Source of the DNA: Psychrosphaera saromensis
GTDB lineage: Bacteria > Pseudomonadota > Gammaproteobacteria > Enterobacterales > Alteromonadaceae
DNA length: 64,000 nucleotides
Assembly: GCF_002954545.1 (NCBI RefSeq)
Contig: NZ_MSCH01000003.1
Coordinates: 3,449,991-3,513,990, forward strand
Direction: 5' to 3'
Shown here: piece by piece, positions 47,980 through 55,598 of the stretch
Position numbering within the stretch: the stretch's first letter is position 1
Layout of the letters: each line of letters starts with the position of its first letter
The notes under the pieces: model-generated
Told to the model about the DNA's origin: nothing
The model's input: the letters and a program-made list of their open reading frames with translations, nothing else
The model's database searches: none
Program-made: the position numbers and the translations under genes

Positions 47980-48007
47980 TACCTTTTTTGGCTGTTGAAA
48001 AAAGGTA
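47980..48007. repeat. hairpin TACCTTTTTT / AAAAAAGGTA
   Basis: A perfect 10-bp stem with an 8-base loop (GGCTGTTG). It is unlike a standard terminator, since the T-run is inside the stem. Confidence 0.7.
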
Positions 48008-48127
48008 TGGTCGCCGAGGGGCGAAATAAATGGTGAAAATAAACACCAATCTTAATCTAGAAAATAAAGTTTAAGTATAAACTGAGGACAAATAAAAAAG
48101 GGCCACTCAGGCCCCTCTGAGAAAAAC

Positions 48128-48655
48128 TTACCACATTAAGTCATCAGGAATGACGTAATCTGCATACGGGTCGTCTTCTTCAACTTCTTGGATTTCGTTT
48201 TGTGATACTAAAACAGAGTCATCACGCATCGCTATTTTCCCTGCAACCACGCTTGGAATTACCGCGTAATCGTCAGCGCCAGTTTCACCAAAACGTACAA
48301 TACTTAACAAACCATTGGCTAATTGACGTTGAATATCACCAGGTACGGTTAGCTTTTTAACTGCGGTTCCGTCGGTAAAATTATACGTAACATTGCCTCT
48401 AGAAACATCCAACATGTTCATTTCTATTAACTGTTTAATTTGTGCTTGTACGGCTTTAGCCAAAGCTTGCTGTTTTATCTGCTCGTTCAGCTCTTTGTCT
48501 TTAGCTAGTTGCGATGTGCGCTTTTCTTCTGTTGCCGCTTTAACTTCACGTTTCATATCACGTGTTTTTTTACTGGCTTTTTTTGCACGTTTCGCTTTTT
48601 TTTCGTTTGTAAGACCAGCTTGTAAAAGTTGTTCTTGTAATGACATCTGAGCCAT
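48128..48655 (-). CDS. yaiL: DUF2058 family protein (YaiL)
   Basis: A 175-residue protein. Its N-terminal half is highly basic and helical (SLQEQLLQAGLTNEKKAKRAKKASKKTRD in pieces), like E. coli YaiL. The C-terminal half is beta-rich and ends in an acidic tail (EDDPYADYVIPDDLMW). The family is often described as nucleolar-like; its function is not established. It is divergent from the M14 peptidase gene. Confidence 0.88.
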   Translation of the reverse strand: MAQMSLQEQLLQAGLTNEKKAKRAKKASKKTRDMKREVKAATEEKRTSQLAKDKELNEQIKQQALAKAVQAQIKQLIEMNMLDVSRGNVTYNFTDGTAVKKLTVPGDIQRQLANGLLSIVRFGETGADDYAVIPSVVAGKIAMRDDSVLVSQNEIQEVEEDDPYADYVIPDDLMW

Positions 48656-48806
48656 AGGAATACCTGAAGTGTGTATATTTATGCGTGTATTATCGTTTAG
48701 TTATAAATAATTTCAACAACTCTCTTTTGCTATATAAAAACAATCTCAGTTAAGGTAACGTTTAGCGCAAATATTTGAGCAATTTATCTGAATGGAATTT
48801 CCTATA

Positions 48807-50735
48807 ATGAAAAACAAATGGTTAGTTTTTAGTCTGTTATCACTTTCTTTTGTAATTGCGGTTAACAATAACCAAGCAATAGCAGATGACGCCCTTCTTC
48901 CGCCAATAAAACAATTCCAAGGAAAAAGCTTACAGTTAGTTAAAGATAAGTCAGATAAGTGGCAAACTGGTTTTGAAAAGTCAAACATGCAGTCCACCTC
49001 AAATTATCAAAACAGCATTAAATACATAACCGAACTGGCCAACTCTGACCAACAATTCAATATAGTGTCTATTGGTAAAAGCCCACAAAATCGTGATATT
49101 TGGATGTTAATCGCCTCCAAAGACGGTGCTAAAACGCCAGAGCAATTACGCAACAATAAAAAACCAACCTTGTTTATTCAAGCCGGTATTCATGCAGGCG
49201 AAATTGACGGTAAAGACGCAAGCTTTATGTTGTTGCGCGACATAAGCAAAAACAATAAAGGTCACTTGTTAGATAAAGTTAACTTGTTGTTTATTCCTAT
49301 TCTTAATGTAGACGGACACGAACGTTCAAGCCCACATAACCGTGTAAACCAACGTGGTCCAACTAATATGGGTTGGCGTACAACCGCACAAAACCTTAAT
49401 TTAAACCGTGACTATGCAAAAGCTGACACACCAGAAATGCAAGCGCTTATTAACACCATAAACCTATGGAAACCAGCCTTGTATTTAGATATTCATGTTA
49501 CTGACGGCGAAGATTACCAATACGATATTACCTACGGCTTTAACGGTACACATGGTTATTCACCAAATATTAGTAAATGGTTAGACACGCAATTAAAACC
49601 GACGATAAACGCTGAGCTTATTAAAAACGGTCATTTAGGCGGACCACTTACCTTTGGTATCGACAATAAGGATTTTGCTAAAGGCTTATTTGGTTGGACT
49701 GCAAGTCCAAGATACAGCAACGGCTGGGGCGACGCCCGCCACTTACCAACCATATTAGTGGAAAATCATTCTTTAAAACCGTATCACCAACGAGTATTGG
49801 GCACTTATGTTTTCTTAGAAACCATAATCAATAAATTAGCCAAAAGTGGTCACGAACTAATTACGGCCACACAAAAAGACATTAACCGCAAAAGTAAAAC
49901 ACTGGCATTGTCGTGGTCTGCAGATTCAGACAATCCTGAATATATGGACTTCCAAGGCATGGAATACCAACAAGCTATTGATGAGTTAACCGGAATCCAA
50001 TATATAAAATGGACAGGTAAAGCGAAAACCTACAACAAGCTACCAATCTTTTGGGCCAGAAAACCCAATGACGTTGTTGACGTTCCTAATGCTTATTACC
50101 TCCCTGCGCAGCATTTAGAGGTAATTAAACGTTTACGAAACCAAGGTATTCTTTTGGAAGTGTTAACTCAACCTGAGTCTGTTGAAGTCACTGTATTAAC
50201 CGCAACAGATTATAGCTTTGGCAAAACACCGTTTGAAGGTCACTTAACTGCAGACGCAAAATTCAGCTCAAAAACGTTAACTAAAGTGCTGCCAATAGGA
50301 ACGGTAAAAGTTTCAACCAAACAAAAGCTAGGAACACTAGCCGTTGTGCTACTAGACCCAAGAGCGCCAGACTCTTATTTTAAATGGGGCTTCTTTAATC
50401 AGATGTTCCAACAAACAGAATACATAGAAAGCTACGCTATGGTGCCACTGGCTCACAAAATGTTAAAAGCCGATCCCGAGCTTAAAAAAGAATTTATTGA
50501 AAAATTTGGTGAAGCTGAAAGTAAAGAAGTTGCTGCGGGCATAAGCTCTAACGAAAAAGCCTCTAACGAAAAAATCTCTAAAGAGAATGCCTCTAAAAAA
50601 GCAGCCTCACTAGAAGAGTTATTCGCAGGCTCTTCTGATAACCAGTCTGTCGAGAAAATGAAATGGTTATATCAACGTTCGGTTTATTACGACAACCAGC
50701 ATTTGAAGTATCCCGTTTTACTTGAAATGGAATAG
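48807..50735 (+). CDS. M14 family zinc carboxypeptidase, exported
   Basis: 642 residues from the ATG at 48807, which has GGAA 9 bases upstream and opens with a signal peptide (MKNKWLVFSLLSLSFVIAV). The ATG 15 bases earlier lacks a ribosome site. The zinc ligands appear as H-x2-E in QAGIHAGEIDGKD and a later His in LYLDIHVTDGEDY. The NLNRDYAKADTPE block matches the substrate-binding Arg region. A Lys/Ser/Asn-rich low-complexity stretch (NEKASNEKISKENASKK, about 588-610) precedes the C-terminal SVEKMKWLYQRSVYY. It should cleave C-terminal residues from peptides outside the cytoplasm. Confidence 0.9.
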   Translation: MKNKWLVFSLLSLSFVIAVNNNQAIADDALLPPIKQFQGKSLQLVKDKSDKWQTGFEKSNMQSTSNYQNSIKYITELANSDQQFNIVSIGKSPQNRDIWMLIASKDGAKTPEQLRNNKKPTLFIQAGIHAGEIDGKDASFMLLRDISKNNKGHLLDKVNLLFIPILNVDGHERSSPHNRVNQRGPTNMGWRTTAQNLNLNRDYAKADTPEMQALINTINLWKPALYLDIHVTDGEDYQYDITYGFNGTHGYSPNISKWLDTQLKPTINAELIKNGHLGGPLTFGIDNKDFAKGLFGWTASPRYSNGWGDARHLPTILVENHSLKPYHQRVLGTYVFLETIINKLAKSGHELITATQKDINRKSKTLALSWSADSDNPEYMDFQGMEYQQAIDELTGIQYIKWTGKAKTYNKLPIFWARKPNDVVDVPNAYYLPAQHLEVIKRLRNQGILLEVLTQPESVEVTVLTATDYSFGKTPFEGHLTADAKFSSKTLTKVLPIGTVKVSTKQKLGTLAVVLLDPRAPDSYFKWGFFNQMFQQTEYIESYAMVPLAHKMLKADPELKKEFIEKFGEAESKEVAAGISSNEKASNEKISKENASKKAASLEELFAGSSDNQSVEKMKWLYQRSVYYDNQHLKYPVLLEME

Positions 50736-50761
50736 CTTGAAAGTTAAATAGTTTAAAATGC

Positions 50762-50802
50762 AAAAAGCCTAGTTGTTAGAGTTATAACATCTAGGCTTTT
50801 TT
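50762..50802 (+). terminator. terminator of the M14 peptidase gene
   Basis: AAAAAGCCTAG / CTAGGCTTTTT with an 18-base interior and a T-run, 27 bases after the stop codon. Confidence 0.75.
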
Positions 50803-50881
50803 GGAATTAATGTTGCTAACTATTAAAAGAAGTAACTCTCATCAATACTAACTTTATTTATACATTCTAAGATTCTCATTT

Positions 50882-51166
50882 CTAAGAGCCTAAATCTAAC
50901 AACTGACGACTATTACGGATAGTTAGTATTATTATGTCGATTTCAATTTTATAAATAATCCGATAGTTACCAAATATAATTTCGCAGTAATTTGAGCGTA
51001 ACAATTCTGGAACTTCACGTCCTAATTCAGGTTGGGAGGAAAGCATATCAATGCGATCAAATACTTCATCAACCCACTTTTCGGCTGCAGACGGTTTATC
51101 TAGAGCTATGTATTTGGCACTAGCTTCTAACTTGTCTAGTGCCAAAGGTGACCAAATTACTTTCAA
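50882..51166 (-). CDS. RelE/ParE-family toxin
   Basis: A 94-residue toxin of the ParE branch: VIWSPLALDKLEASAKYIALDKPSAAEKWVD in short blocks, then LSSQPELGREVPELLRSNYCEIIFGNYRIIYKI. It begins with TTG, which overlaps the antitoxin stop as TTGA. This gives translational coupling and probably lower toxin output. The pair forms a type II toxin-antitoxin module; ParE toxins poison gyrase and RelE toxins cut mRNA, and which applies is not certain. Confidence 0.88.
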   Translation of the reverse strand: MKVIWSPLALDKLEASAKYIALDKPSAAEKWVDEVFDRIDMLSSQPELGREVPELLRSNYCEIIFGNYRIIYKIEIDIIILTIRNSRQLLDLGS

Positions 51167-51444
51167 GCCTTAAGAGCTGTTAAAACTTGCGCACGTGCAT
51201 CTAGGTTGCTGACTCCTAAACCTGATGCAATTTGAGCTTCTGCTTTTTGTACTTCTTCAAGTAGTTCTATTTTTTCTTGCATAGACTCATACTCAGCAAC
51301 GTCAACGACAACAGCCACGCCCTTTCCTCTTTGAGTGATCACGATTGGTCTTCTTGTTTCATTAATTTGTTTAATAAAAGAAGCAGCTCCCGCTCTAAAA
51401 TCTGATAATGGTTGAATATCTTGGTCAAAACGAAGTCGAGTCAT
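51163..51444 (-). CDS. Phd/YefM-family antitoxin
   Basis: 93 residues from the ATG at 51444 (MTRLRFDQDIQPLSDFRAGA). The first half is the Phd/YefM DNA-binding fold (SFIKQINETRRPIVITQRGKGVAVVVDVAEYE). The second half is the toxin-binding tail. A longer in-frame start at 51507 would add 21 residues that do not fit the family. It overlaps the toxin gene by 4 bases and probably represses the pair. Confidence 0.88.
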   Translation of the reverse strand: MTRLRFDQDIQPLSDFRAGAASFIKQINETRRPIVITQRGKGVAVVVDVAEYESMQEKIELLEEVQKAEAQIASGLGVSNLDARAQVLTALKA

Positions 51445-51533
51445 AAATGCACCGTTAGTTGTACTAAATTCAGTACCAAATATAGTTAAATTTAAAGGTT
51501 GAGGCAAGAGATAAATTATCTAGTTGAGGAAAC

Positions 51534-51568
51534 CTGTCATCAATACATGAGGCTTATATTGATGACAG
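51534..51568. repeat. hairpin repeat, family A copy 1
   Basis: CTGTCATCAATA (51534-51545) and TATTGATGACAG (51557-51568), a perfect 12-bp stem with an 11-base loop. The same stem core GTCATCAATA / TATTGATGAC with an 11-base loop recurs at 53753-53783. Confidence 0.8.
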
Positions 51569-51587
51569 CTTAGAATTAACACTCTAC

Positions 51588-52064
51588 TTAGTTTTTAGCA
51601 TTAGTTTTTAACGTTTCAGCCCAATGCCAGGCTTCTGTTTTGTACAAAGGAACGGTAGACAATGCATGATGGTGACTACCATTGGTTTCTTTGGTTGAAT
51701 AAGACAAATACATTAACGTGTTAGTTTTCTTATCAAAGATACGACGTACTTTTAAACTTTTTAATAAGATGCTTTTAGACTCACGAAAGATCACTTCACC
51801 GTTATTTGATAAATCAATACCATCAAGATGCTCTGGTAAAATAGGCCCAGTTTGACGACAAGCAATAGACATATCTGACGGATCAGAAAAATCCAAGTCC
51901 GCTTCAATGTGACTAATATGACAAGTAACCCCCGGTATTTTAGGATCTTGCTCTGCCTTGATGATCACATCTTTAGTAGTAAACAGCCCCAAACTCACCT
52001 TCCCCGCATCTTCAGTACAAGCAGTAAGCGCAACAGCTAATACCAATGTCACTAACAGTTTCAT
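51588..52064 (-). CDS. creA: CreA family protein, probable lipoprotein
   Basis: 158 residues from the ATG at 52064, which has AAAGGA upstream. The start MKLLVTLVLAVALTACTED gives a lipobox (LTAC), where E. coli CreA has a plain signal peptide. The body carries the CreA blocks GLFTTKDVIIKAEQDPKI, GVTCHISHIEADLDFSDPSDMSIACRQTGP and FDKKTNTLMYLSYSTK. The function of CreA is unknown; it is envelope-located. Confidence 0.9.
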   Translation of the reverse strand: MKLLVTLVLAVALTACTEDAGKVSLGLFTTKDVIIKAEQDPKIPGVTCHISHIEADLDFSDPSDMSIACRQTGPILPEHLDGIDLSNNGEVIFRESKSILLKSLKVRRIFDKKTNTLMYLSYSTKETNGSHHHALSTVPLYKTEAWHWAETLKTNAKN

Positions 52065-52198
52065 ATTTGTTCCTTTGTTTTTATATGGTGGATTTATATC
52101 AGGAGTGTAATGAGTTTTTGTAATTAAGACCACTTGCAAAGTGAGCTTATGTTTATCAGGCGTATTTATTGAGATGTGGCTGGGCTAGAATTAGCGCA

Positions 52199-52561
52199 TC
52201 ATGTGTTTGTGTTATTAGCACGATGAATAATTACAATTAAAACCAAGCCCAATAATGTTGCAATTACATCATTATAATCAAAAACTCTAGATGTCCAATA
52301 CTGCTCAAATTCGTAAATTAAAGCACCACAAGTAAGAGCAAACCAACTTTTTTGAAATGAACTGAATTCTATATTTTTATAAAAGATTGGGATTGCTGAT
52401 ATTAAGCCAAATAAATATAAAAAGCTGGGTGCAGAACCTAAAAACATATCTATAGGTAGGTTTATACCATAGAGACTTTCACGAAAAAACTTAACCAATA
52501 ATGCCAAAAACAAGCAAATAGAAAAACTATAAATGTAGAACGTCTTACTTTTAAATTGCAT
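52199..52561 (-). CDS. small membrane protein, unknown
   Basis: 120 residues from the ATG at 52561 with GAAG upstream; a TTG six codons earlier is possible. It has about four hydrophobic helices (6-24, 40-58, 70-84, 94-113). The shape is VanZ-like, but I cannot support a family call. It lies 67 bases downstream of the next unknown gene on the same strand. Confidence 0.55.
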   Translation of the reverse strand: MQFKSKTFYIYSFSICLFLALLVKFFRESLYGINLPIDMFLGSAPSFLYLFGLISAIPIFYKNIEFSSFQKSWFALTCGALIYEFEQYWTSRVFDYNDVIATLLGLVLIVIIHRANNTNT

Positions 52562-52627
52562 TATTTCTTCAACTCGCAAGGTATTATGTTAATGAATATT
52601 TCGTTAAAGACACCCTACCAATAATTA

Positions 52628-53422
52628 CTAATTTGGGTTATCTACTGAAGAGCTGGTATCCAATAACTTAACAACCTTTCCTTTCCCCTTAGTTGTCAAT
52701 TTATAGGTGTAACTACTAACTTTACGGTTCCAATCTTTTAATAAATAAACTCTATCTAATAAGCATTCTACTGAATATTGAATTTTAACTGACTCATAGG
52801 GGAGCTGATTTATAAAATCAACCATGAATAATTCATCTTTTTCTTTAAAAAGGAGTAAAGCTGATTGTTCAGCATCCGTTAGCTGTTCTTCATCTTGCTC
52901 TTCATCAAATAAAAGCACTTGTTTGGGCTCTTCATTTTTGTCCTCACTTAATAGTTCATTCAAATTTAGAATCTGTTCTTTTAAATTTTGGACTTCATCA
53001 TTTTTAGTTTTAAGTTGGTTATAAAAAGCTTTTTCTAAAGCTAAATGAGCCAATCTTAATTTCTGAGCTTCTTTCTCTGGCAGTGGTGTTTCGCCCTCAA
53101 TTTCTAGTTTTAACTTCTTTAACTTAATTTGTGCTTTCTCCCAGAAGGAGTATGTCCAATAGGACAAGAATGGATATATTAAAATGAACAAAAATGCAGA
53201 AATCAAAGGAAAAATAACAATTGTTCCCCAAAATTCATAACTATCAGCATATAGTTTTTTGTCTATGTAATAAATTTTTTCTGAAACTTTAGTTGATGAA
53301 AATACATATAAAACTGTTTTCCAATTCCAAATTAGCCAAGATGATAAAAAAGCGCCTGCTAACGGGCTTGATATCCTTTCGTATAAAACAGCTTTAATTG
53401 AGTTTATTGTATCTTGAAACAT
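52628..53422 (-). CDS. membrane-anchored protein with coiled coil and C-terminal winged-helix-like region, unknown
   Basis: 264 residues. Two membrane helices (about 22-42 and 66-92) follow the motif ERISSPLAGAFLSSWLIWNWK. A long charged coiled coil comes next (about 93-165), then an acidic stretch (EEQDEEQLTDAEQ). The C-terminal 75 residues read like a winged helix (QSALLLFKEKDELFMVDFIN ... SSYTYKLTTKGKGKVV). I do not recognise the family. The accessory neighbourhood suggests a variable trait. Confidence 0.55.
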   Translation of the reverse strand: MFQDTINSIKAVLYERISSPLAGAFLSSWLIWNWKTVLYVFSSTKVSEKIYYIDKKLYADSYEFWGTIVIFPLISAFLFILIYPFLSYWTYSFWEKAQIKLKKLKLEIEGETPLPEKEAQKLRLAHLALEKAFYNQLKTKNDEVQNLKEQILNLNELLSEDKNEEPKQVLLFDEEQDEEQLTDAEQSALLLFKEKDELFMVDFINQLPYESVKIQYSVECLLDRVYLLKDWNRKVSSYTYKLTTKGKGKVVKLLDTSSSVDNPN

Positions 53423-53661
53423 TATTAATCCATTAAAAGTATGAGCAATTTACATTCAATCTTATTATTCAATTACTTTCAAGCCAATAAAATTCAGACA
53501 TAAAATAATAACGGAGACATCGAACTAAATCACACCAATTTCAACTATACACTTTACAGCAAATCGCTAGATTCGCCTTTATCTTTTCGTTCTTGATCTT
53601 GATTTTCCCCTCCATCCAAATATTCCTGAAATAAAATAAGTTTTCCAAAGTATGAGACATT

Positions 53662-53677
53662 AATCCATGGATGGATT
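53662..53677. repeat. palindrome related to the 32-kb repeat
   Basis: AATCCAT-GG-ATGGATT; the bases that follow, TTAATTAGAACAACGCAGG, parallel the reverse complement of the 125-bp unit (GGATTTAGGAGGTAGAGCGA then CGCAGG). Confidence 0.65.
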
Positions 53678-53752
53678 TAATTAGAACAACGCAGGACGCA
53701 GTTGTCGAGGACGTCGAATAAGGGCTTGTTTTTCAAATCATGGAGATGGGAT

Positions 53753-53783
53753 GTCATCAATACAGGGATGTATTATTGATGAC
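53753..53783. repeat. hairpin repeat, family A copy 2
   Basis: GTCATCAATA (53753-53762) and TATTGATGAC (53774-53783) with an 11-base loop, the same stem as at 51534-51568. Confidence 0.8.
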
Positions 53784-53834
53784 CGACGAAGGTAAACCTG
53801 ATCGTTAATTAAAAATTGGTCATTAAAAACGACA

Positions 53835-53855
53835 AAGGCACCCATAAGGTGCCTT
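53835..53855. terminator. possible terminator hairpin
   Basis: AAGGCACC-CATAA-GGTGCCTT. The T-tract is poor on both strands, so termination is only a guess; it may be the 3' part of the repeat cluster. Confidence 0.35.
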
Positions 53856-54025
53856 AATTCATACCACTAGAGACTTGTCATCGTTATTCCAGCGGTAGCT
53901 ACAAGTTAATGCAGTCTCAAAAGCCCGATACAGAAGTAGAGCGGGAACCAAGTAATTATAGTTTTTTTTATTTAAAACTCAATAACTGATTAAAACTATT
54001 CTTTGGTTAGCTCAATATACTTCTA

Positions 54026-54448
54026 TTATTTCAGTAAATATCCTGCCCCAATACTATGTATTACACCTTCAGTGATACAAGCTAATAATTCAGAAGGAAT
54101 AAGTTCATTGTAATATTTTCTGTCTTTTGATTTTCCTATCCTGATCAAATCTAGCCTACGAAAAGCAACTCTATAAATCATATCGCATTACACCCAACAT
54201 TGATTATTATGCCCTTGAAAGAAAGGGCTAAGAGGTAAGTATCGAGAGTCAATTTTCACATGGTGTTTTTCGATAAATACTGGTTCTTTAGTGCTTATAG
54301 GAACGACTGTACATAAACCACTTTGCCTTCTTGAGCGAGGTGATACCACAATAACAGGTCTTTTCTTTACCATTTCAGGTGGTTTGAAAGCATCTGTAAA
54401 ATCACACATCAACATTGCTCCTCTTTGAGGATGAAACTTGATAGCCAT
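54026..54448 (-). pseudogene. PemK/MazF-family toxin gene broken by an in-frame stop
   Basis: From the ATG at 54448 the product begins MAIKFHPQRGAMLMCDF and continues KKRPVIVVSPRSRRQSGLCT, VVPISTKEP and NNQCWV, then meets TAA at 54188-54190. Beyond the stop the same frame goes on for 54 codons (CDMIYRVAFRRLDLIRIGK ... GVIHSIGAGYLLK) to a TAA at 54026-54028. These residues fit the missing C-terminal half of PemK/MazF-like proteins, where V-K-G/C-DM is expected. A single K-to-stop change (AAA to TAA) explains it. No antitoxin gene is seen next to it. The 86-residue product would lack the second half of the fold. Confidence 0.8.
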
Positions 54449-54658
54449 ATTTTAATCCATTAAAAATTGTTTAAACCATACTACAAATAATATTAGCAAT
54501 TAAATTCACTTATGGTGCAGTTCTAGTTGACGGTTCAAAATATAGTTTAGTGACCCCTCTCTATACCACTAATTAATAAAGTTTTTATTTAACCAGCCGA
54601 TGTATAAATTAACAGCACATTTTTAATTATGTTTCTGCTTGAATAAATGGAATTTAAT

Positions 54659-55420
54659 ATGGAAATCACTCATAACGCATTAAAAGAAACCGCAACTGCA
54701 CAAGCTCAAAGACAATCAAAGCAGGTTGAGGTTAGCAAGTCATCCACCAGTAACTTAAATGATGCAGTAAGCAGAGTGCAAACTCTTGCTAATGATATTT
54801 ATACTGCAAGTGAGCACATCCCTTCTGTTACTTACGATAGACCTTTAACCGTCACGGAAAGAGATCCTGCCGCAAACTTACTTTTAGATAAAATGGCTCA
54901 AACAATTGACTCTGGTGGTGAACTACCCACTAAGTTAGCTTCTGTAAAACCTAAGTATGAAAAAATGATGGGAGAAATTGCAGTTGAACAACCGTCTTTA
55001 GCCAATAAATATTGGGGTTTCTCGGTTGATGAAAATGACAAATTAGTCGTATCTGGTGATATCACAGAAGATGAACGCATTTACCTTGAAGATAAATTAA
55101 ATAGTAATGATGACATTGTCCGTTTAACTAAAGACATTCCTGAGATTTTTATGAAAGGCCAAGAGTATGACCGTGGTTACTATGAAAATGAGCAAGGAAA
55201 ATATTGGGGGAAATATGATGTTACCCAAGAAAACTTTAAAGACATTGTGGATATAAAAGCCTTATTAGAAAGTGGTAACGGCCCAATGGCACAGGGAACA
55301 TGGAATGATTTTGATGGTTTTGCTTATATGAATGAATTAAGAACTCAATTAGCTCGCAACGCAGATATTATTCCGAGCAAAAGTTTGAAAGTGACCTATG
55401 AACTTAATGGAGGGAAATAA
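54659..55420 (+). CDS. unknown protein, tandem paralogue 1 of 3
   Basis: 253 residues from the ATG at 54659; an ATG at 54647 adds four residues, but the two paralogues start at MEITHN/MDVTHN and share the upstream GGAATTTAATATG. The N-terminal 45 residues are Ala/Gln/Ser-rich and look disordered (ALKETATAQAQRQSK). The conserved body has WGFSVDENDKLVVSGDITED, RLTKDIPEIFMKGQEYDRG, YWGKYDVTQENFKDIVDIKA and ends VTYELNGGK. There is no signal peptide or membrane helix. I do not recognise the family. Confidence 0.7.
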   Translation: MEITHNALKETATAQAQRQSKQVEVSKSSTSNLNDAVSRVQTLANDIYTASEHIPSVTYDRPLTVTERDPAANLLLDKMAQTIDSGGELPTKLASVKPKYEKMMGEIAVEQPSLANKYWGFSVDENDKLVVSGDITEDERIYLEDKLNSNDDIVRLTKDIPEIFMKGQEYDRGYYENEQGKYWGKYDVTQENFKDIVDIKALLESGNGPMAQGTWNDFDGFAYMNELRTQLARNADIIPSKSLKVTYELNGGK

Positions 55421-55598
55421 TTAACCTTTAGTCCCCTAGTTTGTATCTTTTGGGATTAGTACCTTTTGGAATTAGTGCAGTTTAAACTAGATTAATAGGT
55501 ATAAAGTTTTGCATTATTACACCGATATACTTATTAACAGTCTAGAATTTTAAATAAATTAAACAAAAGCAGTGTTCAATATTTAGAAGGAATTTAAT
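55421..55598. repeat. duplicated intergenic spacer, copy 1
   Basis: 178 bases nearly identical to 56340-56515, with one substitution and a 2-base indel near the right end. It includes a short direct repeat CCTTTTGGAATTAGT / CTTTTGGGATTAGT and the shared ribosome site. Confidence 0.92.

Larger units (their letters stand above)
47726..48127. other. repeat-rich intergenic region after arsJ
   Basis: 402 bases without a gene. Contents: (GAGTTAGC)x3 at 47731-47754; a palindrome centred on CGGGCAT-GG-ATGCCCG (47849-47864, outer arms TCAA/TTGA to 47844-47869); a hairpin TACCTTTTTT / AAAAAAGGTA (47980-48007). The stretch between them (GAGGAAAATGTTCAGGGACG) has the look of a dispersed intergenic element. 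Part of it (TTCTCAAAT...) is loosely echoed at about 59130-59230. Confidence 0.7.
53423..54025. other. repeat-rich intergenic region with no gene
   Basis: 603 bases. Contents: palindrome AATCCAT-GG-ATGGATT (53662-53677); a stretch echoing the 32-kb repeat (GCAGGACGCA, short ORF MDLIRTTQDAVVEDVE at 53671-53721); the family A hairpin (53753-53783); a hairpin AAGGCACC / GGTGCCTT (53835-53855). The rest is AT-rich and shows nothing. Confidence 0.7.

Noticed and set aside
53671-53721. Short ORF MDLIRTTQDAVVEDVE as a gene
   Set aside because: 16 codons, no ribosome site, and inside a dispersed repeat; kept only as evidence of repeat relationship.
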